DNA from: Cladorrhinum sp. PSN259
Taxonomy: Eukaryota; Ascomycota; Sordariomycetes; Sordariales; Podosporaceae
Assembly: GCA_033725935.1 (NCBI GenBank)
Contig: MU867086.1
Location: 405,062-469,061, forward strand
DNA length: 64,000 nucleotides
Direction of reading: 5' to 3'
The position numbers and the translations under genes are program-made. Positions 21,001-30,338 of this stretch are shown here, piece by piece (position 1 is the stretch's first letter; each line of letters opens with the position of its first letter). Below the pieces are notes generated by a model. That model did not search any database and had not been told where the DNA came from. It was given only the letters and a program-made list of their open reading frames with translations.

Positions 21001-23281
21001 TCGCGGAAGCTGTCAGAAGATTGAGGCGCTGGAAACGCAAGACCTTGTCATAAATTTCGTCGATTTTCTGCTGAGGCGCCTCGTGATACGTCGCATCGTC
21101 AAGAACCAAACTCAGCAGGCCTTGTCGATTTTGCCTGTTGCAAATATCGTTTATATCCAAAAGGCGACACGTGGTTGCCGCGTAGATAAACAACCCGTCC
21201 GCCTTCTTGCTGAGGTTAGCGACGTCCTCATCGCTGATCCAATTCTGCGGGAGGCCTTTTTCTTTTGCAATTTTGGACAATTGGTGCACGAGAAACCGCG
21301 TGATATCGTCTGTCTGTCCCACCTCCCCCTCCTGATACTGAATCTTTTCGAGCACCTTTTTGTGGTATAAACCCTTAGGAAGCTGTTTAAAGCCATCGAC
21401 GATATGGTCATCTGCTCGGCTCGTCACAAAGAATCGCAGCTGGACTTGACAGAGGGTTTGGACGTTTTCGAGCATACCCATGAGATCTTTGACTTCTTTC
21501 AGGTCCTTACACTCATCCAGCGCATCGATGATGATAATGAGACGTATCGACAGAAATTTCGTCTGATCAACTAAGGAAAGTGGTGTGAGAATCAGGTGCT
21601 GGAACTGATCCTTGTGTTGCTTTGTCGCAACCGCTGGAAATGATCTAAGATACTTGGTGATATGAACCATGAGATCCGGGAACTTGTGCGCCAATTGGCT
21701 CGCGATGGTGGTATAGAATTTCTCTGTAGTGTTTCGAGTGGCGTCTCCTTGCTTGAAGAAGAAGCTTCCTCCCAGGAAAACAGCAGGGGAAGTTGCAAAT
21801 TCACCTCCGGCGAGTGGCCGATACGCATTCAACGCGTCCGCCACCGTTAACGACACACTGGTCTTGCCGGTTCCAGCCATTCCCTGAAGCCAGTAAACAG
21901 GCTTGGCGTTGGGGTCGTTAAACCAGTCTTGGATGTCGTTGAGGACATCGAGCCGAGTGCCTTCAGGCATGGAGTATCGGTCTTGTTGACTGCAGCAGAG
22001 TCGAAGAGAGCGTCTCCTGCGAAAGGCAACTCTCGTATAAGTTTTATTTGGTTGCCATCCTGCAGCGAATTATCAGCTTTTTAGCCCAAGAAGAGAAGAC
22101 CTTTTAGTGAATTTTGCTTTACCAGGACGGCATCATGAATCAACTCAGCTTTTATCTCCAGCTGGCTGATGTATCCCGTGATATTCAGGATCTCGACAAT
22201 GGCACAGTCTTTCAGCCCCTTATCTATTTGCCGTCTCATCGACTCGATATTTGTCCACATGGACTTCCAGTTATCAACGGTGAAAGCGCTCCTCATGATG
22301 CGAAGAAATCTCCCTTTTGCATACTGCCGCACGAAGCAGATCTGATACAAGTAAGCCTCTTCATAAACACGAACAACCTTCCCCTTAATGTCCAAGAGGA
22401 GATCATGACGACCTTGGATTTGGCTAAATATCGCAAGTTAGCATTTTGGCGCACGAGCACAATACAACATAAGGAAATAGAAAAGACACCAACCTTGCGC
22501 TCTGAAAGGCCTTCGGCAAAGTCTCCTTCTGTATCACTCGGTACCGAAGGAGAAGGAACACAAGGTTAGTGAGACCATTAGCAGCGTCTTCGTCTTGCTC
22601 AAAGACGTTCTCAAGAAACTAAGACAACAGTTAGACCCATCGTCTCCGCTAACTAGATGTAACTGGAGCAGAGAGGGAGTAACTTACCGGGAGGATAGTC
22701 ATAACACCAGCCCAAGCTAAGGAGGCATGCGGTTCAGCTGAGGCTGCAGCCCCAATGAGAGCTTTAGAGGCGGAAATCGCCGTGACCACCTTGCGAATGA
22801 CGTCCCGAACGATGATGGGCTCCTTTTTTCCAACAATGGAGAAAGATAGCCGATTGTCGGTATCACTGGAGCAAAGCTCTTCAAGTTTGCGGTTGGCGAT
22901 GACCTGGATGCGCTGGAGGCGATCTTCATCTGGGCTGTCACCGGTGTCCGGCGCAGCGTATTCATGTAGCGACGCAACTTTTTCATCTGCAATGTCCTTT
23001 TCGAATTTCTCAAGGAGGTCGGCATGCTCCTTGTTCGATTTGACGTTCTGATATGCTTCGGCCCAGAGATCCAAGTACTCGAGCGGATCCTGATCGGTCT
23101 TATCAGTCATATTGGACTTGTCGTTCCCAGAAAAGTGCTTGATAGGGCTGTTGAAATCACCTGTGGATTTGACGACATTATCGGGATTCGGAGCCGGTGA
23201 TGATGATCCGATGTCCTTGTCCTCGTCGTTTCGACTGCGAATCACCCGGGTCTTCAAAAACTGCTTGAAACGCTGCCGCAT
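18040..23281 (-). pseudogene. NWD-NACHT-WD40 NLR (STAND) gene with three frameshifts and one nonsense codon
   Basis: Exons 23281-22688, 22618-22494, 22423-22123, 22059-20327 and 20239-18040 on the minus strand; introns are 69, 70, 63 and 87 bp. The N-terminal part (WAEAYQNV, ASLAWAGVMTILP) is the NWD/NACHT_N effector-type domain. The NACHT domain has P-loop GMAGTGKTS and Walker B LIIIIDALDEC. WD40 repeats follow (LEGHTGPIQSIAFAP..., SGSEDGAIKIWD). Lesions: a one-base loss at about 21961-21967 between PCL and GTR, just before the NACHT domain; a shift at about 19970-19981 in the second WD repeat, in a GAGAGA tract; a shift at about 19000-19025; and an in-frame TAG at 18607-18609 (CAG expected). 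The linker between NACHT and WD40 is short. Intact relatives control allorecognition and cell death. It is probably dead, unless these are assembly errors. Confidence 0.85.
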
Positions 23282-24006
23282 TGTGTGTCTCTCTATTGCT
23301 GGAAATGAAATCTTCTAGTTGTCGGAGTGAGTCTCTTTTCTGCAGGCCGGAAGTTTACTCGTTGCTAGAAGTGAAGGTGACGAGGGAGAAAGCGGGGTTA
23401 GGCATCAACTTAAGTTGGATTCAGTATCCCAAGCCCTATGACGTTGGAGCATGGTAACGCCTGCATTGGCGTAAAGCCACAGGGAAGATTCTAAGACGCG
23501 GATACGTTGAGCTTGTTGAGGAGATCTAGATCGGCAATTAACGGTGGACCAGCGAATCGGAAGACGGCGATACTTGTGACGGATGTCAGAGCCAGAAATT
23601 GATTAGATAACGATGTACGCCAGCTGGTACAGCTAGCAGATGGAGAAAAGGTGGAACTGTTAATTGGCGACAGCAGCAGCAGGAAGCTTAACTTCCTACT
23701 GCTAGGTATGGCTTCGCCTACTTCCTCTTTCTTCATTATCTTGTGATTTTTTACAATCAAAAGCTAATTATTGGCTAAGGGCAGTATATATATACTATTA
23801 ACAACTAGCCTACGAACTCTTTGCGAGCATAACGCGAAGTGTAAATAATCTATAAAACTACTTACTTTATGGTTTCTTAATTTCTTAACCAGTTTAATCA
23901 TATTGCGCACCATCGCAACATCTCAGGTACAAATTCCATTGATTATACTATATAAGCGCTCTTATGCATTCTATCAAACGCTCGGGGTCTTGCCCTCTCC
24001 ACTCAC
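23282..24006. other. Intergenic region
   Basis: Promoter side of the NLR pseudogene and 3' flank of the methyltransferase. An ORF at 23491-23760 (-) has no family features and was not called. Confidence 0.6.
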
Positions 24007-24744
24007 TCACTTCGTCTTGACCGAAAACAGATTCCCGCGGCCCGCCTCAAACGGGAGCGGCATTGAGATATATCCATTGCGCGGATCACTGACGTAATCG
24101 ACATAGCCGCCGGCCTGCTTAAAGCAGTTCTCGCCGATGATGAGGGCGCCCGGCCGCAGGTGCGGCTCAAGCAACTTAAGCACGGGCAAGTACAGCGTAA
24201 ACGCGCCGTCAAGCAGCACCATGTCGATGTCGCCCTGTATGCCCTTGCTAAGGGTTTCACGAGCGTCGCCGACGCGTATCTCGACGAGGCCGGCGAGTCC
24301 GGCAGCACCGAGGTTAGCCCTGGCTCGCTCGGCCTTAGTGGGCTCCAACTCAGTGCCAATGACGAGGCCGCCGCCGCCTCCGCCCATGTTGTCGCGCAGC
24401 GCCGCCGCTAAATAGATGGTCGAGATACCCATCGAGGAGCCAAACTCGACGATGTGCTGGGCCCGGCCGGCGCGTGCGCACGCGTACAGGAAGCGGCCGA
24501 ACTGCGGGGATACCGCTAGAAAGTTGCCAGCATGCTGGCTGTAGAGGCCCTTCAGGTCCTTGGTTTCGGATTCGATAAAGTGAGTGATGGCGTCATTCAT
24601 GGCGTCCTCCCCGGTCCCTGTGCTTTCGTTATCCGACAGGGAGTCGGCGAAATAGCGTTCCATGAGCGGCCTGTCGGCTACTTCGGCTTCCTGGTGGAGC
24701 TTTGCGAGGAGGTCGGCGATGGGGCCGCTGCTGATAGAATCCAT
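24007..24744 (-). CDS. Class I SAM-dependent O-methyltransferase
   Basis: Intronless, 245 residues, apparently complete. The SAM-binding motif I is VEFGSSMGISTIYLAAAL (near residue 97), the second acidic strand is GTELEPTKAERA, and VRVGDA-type IRVGDARE and MVLLDGAF follow, as in the O-methyltransferase 3/24 families. Members transfer a methyl group from SAM to hydroxyls of small molecules, often catechols or secondary metabolites. A glycine run (GGGGGG, near residue 133) lengthens one loop. Cytosolic; no signal peptide. The heme-thiolate peroxidase at 16667 could be a partner in a small pathway, but no backbone synthase is in the window. Confidence 0.85.
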   Translation of the reverse strand: MDSISSGPIADLLAKLHQEAEVADRPLMERYFADSLSDNESTGTGEDAMNDAITHFIESETKDLKGLYSQHAGNFLAVSPQFGRFLYACARAGRAQHIVEFGSSMGISTIYLAAALRDNMGGGGGGLVIGTELEPTKAERARANLGAAGLAGLVEIRVGDARETLSKGIQGDIDMVLLDGAFTLYLPVLKLLEPHLRPGALIIGENCFKQAGGYVDYVSDPRNGYISMPLPFEAGRGNLFSVKTK

Positions 24745-25447
24745 CTCTAGGGTATTTTAAGTCCGTTTCTTGCGCCCGATGAGAAGGTAAGGTATAGTTA
24801 TTTAGTCTTTGTCTTTTACCAAAAGCTCATCTTTCTACGAGTGGCGTCAAGTTGGTATGCTCGGGACTAATATATAGGCGAACTGGCTCGCTTGAGAGTA
24901 TTGTCCCGTCACATCATTCTGTGAGACGCGTGGCTGCCCTGCGTTGGCGGCCTGCTTCAGGGTAGGGGTGAAATCGTGTTTAACCCCGGAGGATGCTTTA
25001 TTCCGAGTTGCGGCGACTTTTCTTAGTGGAATATGGCGACGGACTCTTGTGCAAACCCGAGTCCGATAATAACATATGTAGCAGATATGTGACTGGGCCG
25101 GAGACATTTCATTAAGGTAGCATGCTACGCTCCCTTCTATCGAAATGCCGCCTGCGTGCGGTTCACTTGTATCTCGATTAAGTCTAGTGTAGTTTCTCGG
25201 ACTCCGTCCGGGCTCCGTCTAACTGTGGTTTAACAAGGTGATAAGACAGGTTAGGGCCCTTTTAAGGCTCTGCTACCTATTATCAGCGATAATTTGCAGT
25301 AGAATTCATGGAAAATCCAATACAAACGAAAACCACGCTAATAATAACAGGGATAGGATATATAGAAGGACAGGGGGTAGGATTCATAGATTTTCTTTTA
25401 CCAAAATCTATAAAAGTTATATAAGTAGAAAGCTAGGAATGAGGCAA
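24745..25447. other. Intergenic region grading into transposon DNA
   Basis: Promoter region of the methyltransferase, then AT-rich sequence up to the solo LTR. No supported gene. Confidence 0.6.
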
Positions 25448-25944
25448 TGTTACGCCCCGTGCGTAATACCTTCCCCGCAGGGACCACTGTGTAACTTGTA
25501 GCCAATTATAAGGCTAGGGATAAGAAGACCTATAAAACCCCGTATTATTAATTAAGGGTCGCTCGACGTGCTTGACGCTAAGATCGCTAAGATTTATCGA
25601 GCACTTTAAGCATAAAGGGTGCTTGATACGTTCGATAGGCGAGAATATTCTTAAGAATATCGAGTATATTAGTAGAATATAAGATATTGAGAAAATATAT
25701 ATTAATAGCTTTATTGTAAGTAAAGGGAATATTAGGTATTTTTTATCGTAAGGACTTGGTTGCTTACGTAAGTAACATAACGTTTATTATTTATAATCTT
25801 CTTTTTAAAGAACTTTACTGGAATAACCTGTTATTAATAGTAATTAATACTGTCTAAGAGCGTCCTATAATCTTCGATTACCCTATTGTCTTACCTAGGC
25901 GCACTGCCTTGCAGTCTGTATCTTACCCGGTATAGGTTGTAATA
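25448..25944 (+). repeat. Solo LTR of the gypsy family, heavily RIP-mutated
   Basis: Begins TGTTACGCC and ends GGTTGTAATA (CA mutated to TA). It is 497 bp and aligns along its length with the LTR at 28102. It is flanked by the 5 bp target duplication GGCAA (25443-25447 and 25945-25949). The many C to T and G to A changes make it one of the oldest copies here. Confidence 0.9.
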
Positions 25945-26285
25945 GGCAACTACCGTAGCTTATTTAGTTATATAACTTATCGTTATAGAAAGGAGAAAAT
26001 ACAAGCTGAATTTTATAGATAGAGATCATTTAAGGGGTGTTAAAATGCGTTAAGGTCCTAACGCTGAAAATATTTTTAACAATTTATGGCAAATCCACAG
26101 CAAATTTATAAATAAGTAACGATACCCGCCCTAATACACTATTCTAACCTGCCCGGCAAATCCACAGGAAATATATATATAAATAATATTTCGTACTACC
26201 GATTGCCCTTTAGTCAAAGGTTCGCCGGTCCTGCTAGCTATCTTATTGTACAGGAAAACCATGCCAGTGATCTAGCTGGGTGAAA
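25945..26285. other. AT-rich sequence with a short direct repeat
   Basis: Contains GGCAAATCCACAG twice (near 26087 and 26155). No gene. Confidence 0.5.
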
Positions 26286-27963
26286 AACCTATACCCTCCT
26301 TTTAAGGCCTTAGCTCTTGACTTCTTCGTACTACAGGTAAAAGGAAGCCCGTCCCAGACTAAGCTTCCTGCATTCCCATATCCTGGTCTGCAGCCGCCGT
26401 GGCAGCCGGGGCACCAGTGGCCACGCCAGGCCCCGTCGTATCCCTCGTTACTAGGTTTAGCTTTCCCTGCCTTGGATCATTCGCCGCTCGCTTTGCCGCG
26501 ACGGCTATTAAGGGGGGTCGGCCCCTCGGCCGTTTTCTTCCTACTACTTGGTATTCCTCGCCTCCTCCCTAAAAGGTTATCTGTCGTTGCTCCTGATTTT
26601 GTTTTTCTAGCAGAGTGAGGTCGAATGTCCTCGGCCGGTACTAATACGCCTCCTTAGCTGCATTCCGGGCTTTTACTCCTTCCGGGCACTACCGTACCTA
26701 GGCCGGGTACTTCCCTGTATAATTCGAATATCTTAGGCTGGCTTGATTGTTATAGGTAGGGCACTGGGCCTCTCCTGCCCTCCCACCCTCCCCGTAAGCC
26801 GTTATGCCATACTGTGGGCATAACGCCGATTTCCTACAGAACCGTTAGGTATGTCCCTATCCCTAATACTTATAGTACTGGGTGGTTTGCAAGACTGCCT
26901 AGTACGGCTCGCAGTGTAATATCTGGGTTCGCTAGACGACTCCTTCGTCGTAAGCCTTCTTCGCCTTTTCTTCGCTAGTTATCGTAACTAACGCCGTTGC
27001 CTTCGTTATTCCTCCTAATACCGGGATTCGAAATTTAACTCTCTCGACTGTCGTTAATCTAATCGTTTTACTGAATTCTGCCTCCGTCGTATCCTTTAGA
27101 TCCCTTTTTAATATTCCTTTTATTAAGACCGTAAAGGTTCTCTTTACCTCCTTTACCTCCTCTCCGAATGCCTTCGTAATCCACTCCTTATTCGCGTTTT
27201 GCGTATACTATTCCTTTATTTTCGCCTCCTAGAAAGTAACTACTACGTTACCGCTCGGAAGCTTCTTCGCCGTAACTGCCCCTCTCCTTTTAGACGCTCC
27301 GTTTACTGCCTGAACGATCTCTTAAGGAGACCGCCGGGCAAGTGCCGGCGCGACTAAGCTACGTATTAAGACCTCTTTCCTAATACGCCCCGGTATAACC
27401 TTCTTTAGGGGCTCTTCGGCAGCCACTGCCGCCTAAGTGCGGGCTCCTATACCCGGCCCCCCTCTCTGAAAGCTGACTTTTAGTGCTTTCTTCACCTTAT
27501 TCTTTACTTCTTAAACTTCCTCTTTTAACCTCCCGATTGCCTTCTGAACTTCTTCTGTAATTGCCTTCTATAGAGCCCCGAAATCAGCCCCTTTCGAGAA
27601 GGGACCTTTCTCTTCCAAGACCTCAATTCTTATCCGTATCCTCGCGATTCTTCTTACGAGCTCGTCGATTAGATAAAATGCTTTATTATTATCTTTTCCC
27701 GGGACTAAGTCTATTAATAATCCTATAATACCCTCTTCCTCTAGTCCCTTTAAAAGCTTCCGCTGCATTTCCTTATCCTCGTCCTTATCCTTATTATCTC
27801 CGCTTTTATCAGCGCCCTCCTCCATTTCCTCGTCTTCTTCGTCAATTAGCGTCGTTCTGGTTAGCTGGGATCTTCCGGGCAGTGGGGCAAGCCCCACTGC
27901 AGGACTTTTCCTTATCGCGGTCGCCCTCTTTCCCCCGCCTCTTCCCCCCATCTTTAGAGGCAT
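26286..27963 (-). pseudogene. LINE ORF1 (gag-like) pseudogene
   Basis: A single frame of about 557 codons broken by roughly eight stops, mostly CAA/CAG to TAA/TAG. The first 131 codons are open (27963-27568; acidic EDEEMEEG and a charged helical region). A central RNA-binding-like region is followed by decayed CCHC knuckles (YYKYWG.GHT.RFCRK) and the Tad-type ending KYPAWVR.CPEGVKARN with RPRTFDLT. The tail holds an AT-hook-like RPRGRPP. Such proteins coat LINE RNA. The cysteine to tyrosine changes are G to A damage typical of RIP. Confidence 0.75.
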
Positions 27964-28096
27964 CGTGGCGACGCGCTACGCCCCCCCGCCGGTTGGAAGC
28001 CGTCGTCGAGGGATAGAGCTTTTTAAGCTCGATTGAATGATGGTATTTTCGTACGTTTTGTCGCCAAGTTCATAGATTACGCTACCCGTTATGCAG
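26286..28096 (-). mobile_element. Tad-like LINE fragment (5' UTR and ORF1)
   Basis: Non-LTR retrotransposon remnant in minus orientation. ORF1 starts at 27963 and can be followed to about 26290. The gypsy element at 28102 has inserted in or beside its 5' region. No ORF2 (endonuclease/reverse transcriptase) follows, so the 3' part is lost. Confidence 0.75.
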
Positions 28097-28101
28097 CCTA
28101 A

Positions 28102-28588
28102 TGTTACGCCTCGCGCGTAAATCCCCCGCACACGGACCACTATGCAGGGCATTGTGGGACCATGACCAATCGTTGGGCCAGGGATGTGAAGACCCACGAA
28201 GTCCCGATGCAACCAATCAAGATGTGCCTGCTCTGATCGCTGCCAAGCACAGCAAGCACGGCGAGCAAGAAGCCTGCTCGCTGTGATCGCGGATTTACAG
28301 AGCGAGCAGAGCGAGCAAGGTATAATATACACAGGAAATATATGTAGATAGCTTCACTATAAGTAGAGGAAGTACTGGGCACTTCCTATCGTGAGGACTT
28401 GGTTCCTCACGCAAGCAATACAATCGTTCATTGTCTACAATACTCATAAGCGATATTTTGTAGAGCTACCTGTTAGTTGACAGTGATTGACCCCGTCTGA
28501 GAGCGTCCCATAACCTTCGATTCCCCTGTCATATTACCTTAGGCGTACTGCCTTGCAGTCTGAACCCTACCCGGTGCAGGTTGTAACA
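28102..28588 (+). repeat. 5' LTR of gypsy copy 1
   Basis: 487 bp, TGTTACGCC...GGTTGTAACA with inverted termini TGTTAC/GTAACA. Carries U3 module type 1 (GAGCAAG-rich, 28218-28320). Confidence 0.95.
28358..28418 (+). promoter_or_regulatory. LTR core promoter and putative transcript start with self-primer
   Basis: TATAAGTA at 28358-28365 is conserved in other LTR copies. ACGCAAGCAA at 28409-28418, about 45 bp downstream, is the reverse complement of the bases next to the LTR (28591-28600), as expected if the RNA 5' end primes reverse transcription. Confidence 0.55.
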
Positions 28589-28590
28589 CG

Positions 28591-28600
28591 TTGCTTGCGT
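28591..28600 (+). other. Putative primer-binding site (self-primed)
   Basis: TTGCTTGCGT starts two bases after the 5' LTR and pairs with ACGCAAGCAA inside the LTR. I see no tRNA-like 3' end complement (such as TGG...) at this place. Confidence 0.55.
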
Positions 28601-28647
28601 CATTCAAGATCGAACGTTGTGCTCAGATACCACAAATAACCTTCAAT

Positions 28648-30231
28648 ATGGCTTCCACTTCCGCCAATCCCTCTACCGCTAACCCGAATATCGACGAGGG
28701 AGAAGTCCAACTTCCGGATGTCACTCCGCCCAGCGATGACGAGTCCGATGAAGAAAAGGTTCCGAAACTGAACCTTAAGGAGAAGATTAATACTATTAGA
28801 CGGAAACTCCTCGGCATAGAAAAAGCTCTGATGGCGAAGGACGAACTTAAGGAACTTAAGGAGGAAATTATGCGTCTCTAAACCGCTGTCGCGAGCAAGC
28901 GTACCAGCAAGACCGATAATGTCCCTAAGATCGCAGCTAAGGTCGGCAAACCCCCTGTTTTTAACGGCAGTAAATAAGAACTCCCGTCCTGGATCTCGCA
29001 CGTTAGAACCAACCTCCGGCTCCATAATATTAAGGACCCCGAGTCTTAACTCCTTTACGCTGCCAGTTACCTCGGAGGGGACCCTAAGCAATGGTTTGAC
29101 GGGATCCTCAGGAACTACTTCGACTACGCCGAAGACGAGAGAGAAACCCTCACTCAGGAGATCTTCGAAGTTAGGCTGAGCAAGTTTAAGGAGGAAATCA
29201 AGAAAATATATAGCGAGCCCGACGAGGAGAAGGCCGCCGAAGATCGCTTAGAGCGATTAGTGCAAACGATATTAGCCGCAGCATACGCGACATTATTCCG
29301 TCGCGACGCTTTTAGGGTAAATTGGGCAGAAGCAGGCCTAAAGAACAGGTTCTACAGGGGATTAAAACCCAAGGTCAAGGATAAACTTATTAAGGAGGAC
29401 CGACACGCCTTATCGCTCGACGACTACATTAACAAAGCCATTATCGTTAATAATCGCATCTTCGAGAGAACAATGGAGGATAAGGGCGTTTATAGGGACC
29501 CCCGCTTCCCTAAGGCCAACACCCCCAGAAAGTACCAGCACAAGAGTACTTCGACTAGAACTCACCCTGGACCTATAAACATTAGCGCAGCATAACACAA
29601 TAACCAGCGCAAGTATGGCGACAAGCCCAAGGACAAATCCAAGGTCAAATATTTTAATTATAACAAATTAGGTCACTATGCACGAGATTATCGTGCCCCC
29701 AGGAAGTTCAAACTAGTGCCTGAACAAAAGCGTATGCAGTATGCCGAAGACGACCGCACTATCAGGATGGCTTGGCAGGACAGCGACGACGATACCCTCG
29801 CACCTACCTACGATAGCTTCAACGAGGAAGAATACACCAGCGAGTTAGAACAATACGTATCACCTCTACCCGACGATAGCGAAAATTCGGAACCCAAGGG
29901 AACGATCGACTACCCCTCAGAACTAGATATAAGCAGAGACATAGGCTAGTAAATTACCTCAGAAGACATGGCAGAAAGCTTTACAGTAACTGGGAGAGTC
30001 GTAAAAGATATCCGAGAGATAATGGTTATCCGGGAAGAGAAAGGACGACCCGACGACATATCCCTCGCCTCTCCTACCTATATCCTATACCTACACGTCG
30101 CCTGGTTCAACTATATTTACGATAACTATATCTTCCATTATAGATATAAGGTTTTTCACGAATTCTTTCCCTCACGCTTGAATAACAAACCCATTCTTAA
30201 GGTCCACGAAGCAGGATCAGATAACGAATAG
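28648..30231 (+). pseudogene. Gypsy gag pseudogene, copy 1
   Basis: One frame of 528 codons from ATG 28648 to TAG 30231, broken by several internal stops that are CAA/CAG to TAA/TAG changes. The start is acidic (DEGEVQLPDVTPPSDDE), a helical capsid-like region follows (KQWFDGILRNYF, YRGLKPKVKDKL), then a nucleocapsid knuckle. In the knuckle, YFNYNKLGHYARDY, all three expected cysteines are tyrosines. Gag would form the particle and bind RNA. The pol frame lies -1 relative to gag, so frameshifting is likely in the intact element. Confidence 0.9.
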
Positions 30232-30338
30232 AATTTTAGGACATCAACGGAACGTGCTAACATCCTCCATATAGAAAGCCAGGTACCTACAGAATATTAG
30301 GATAAGGATAAACCTGACTACGAGGACTGCCCACACGC

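Noticed and set aside
21847..22029. Frame across 21970 read as normal protein start of the NACHT part
   Set aside because: The upstream frame ends in the family motif ELPFAGDALFDS in another phase, so a lesion is a better explanation than a separate gene starting at 21970.
26280..26618. 112-codon plus-strand ORF
   Set aside because: Antisense to the LINE ORF1 tail, which has better family support.
28919..29179. Second ORF inside gag that is open in all three gypsy copies (28919, 43184 reversed, 61711)
   Set aside because: It is an alternative frame of gag. RIP makes stops mainly where Gln and Trp codons sit in the real frame, so the other frame stays open by default. It has no start context or domain.
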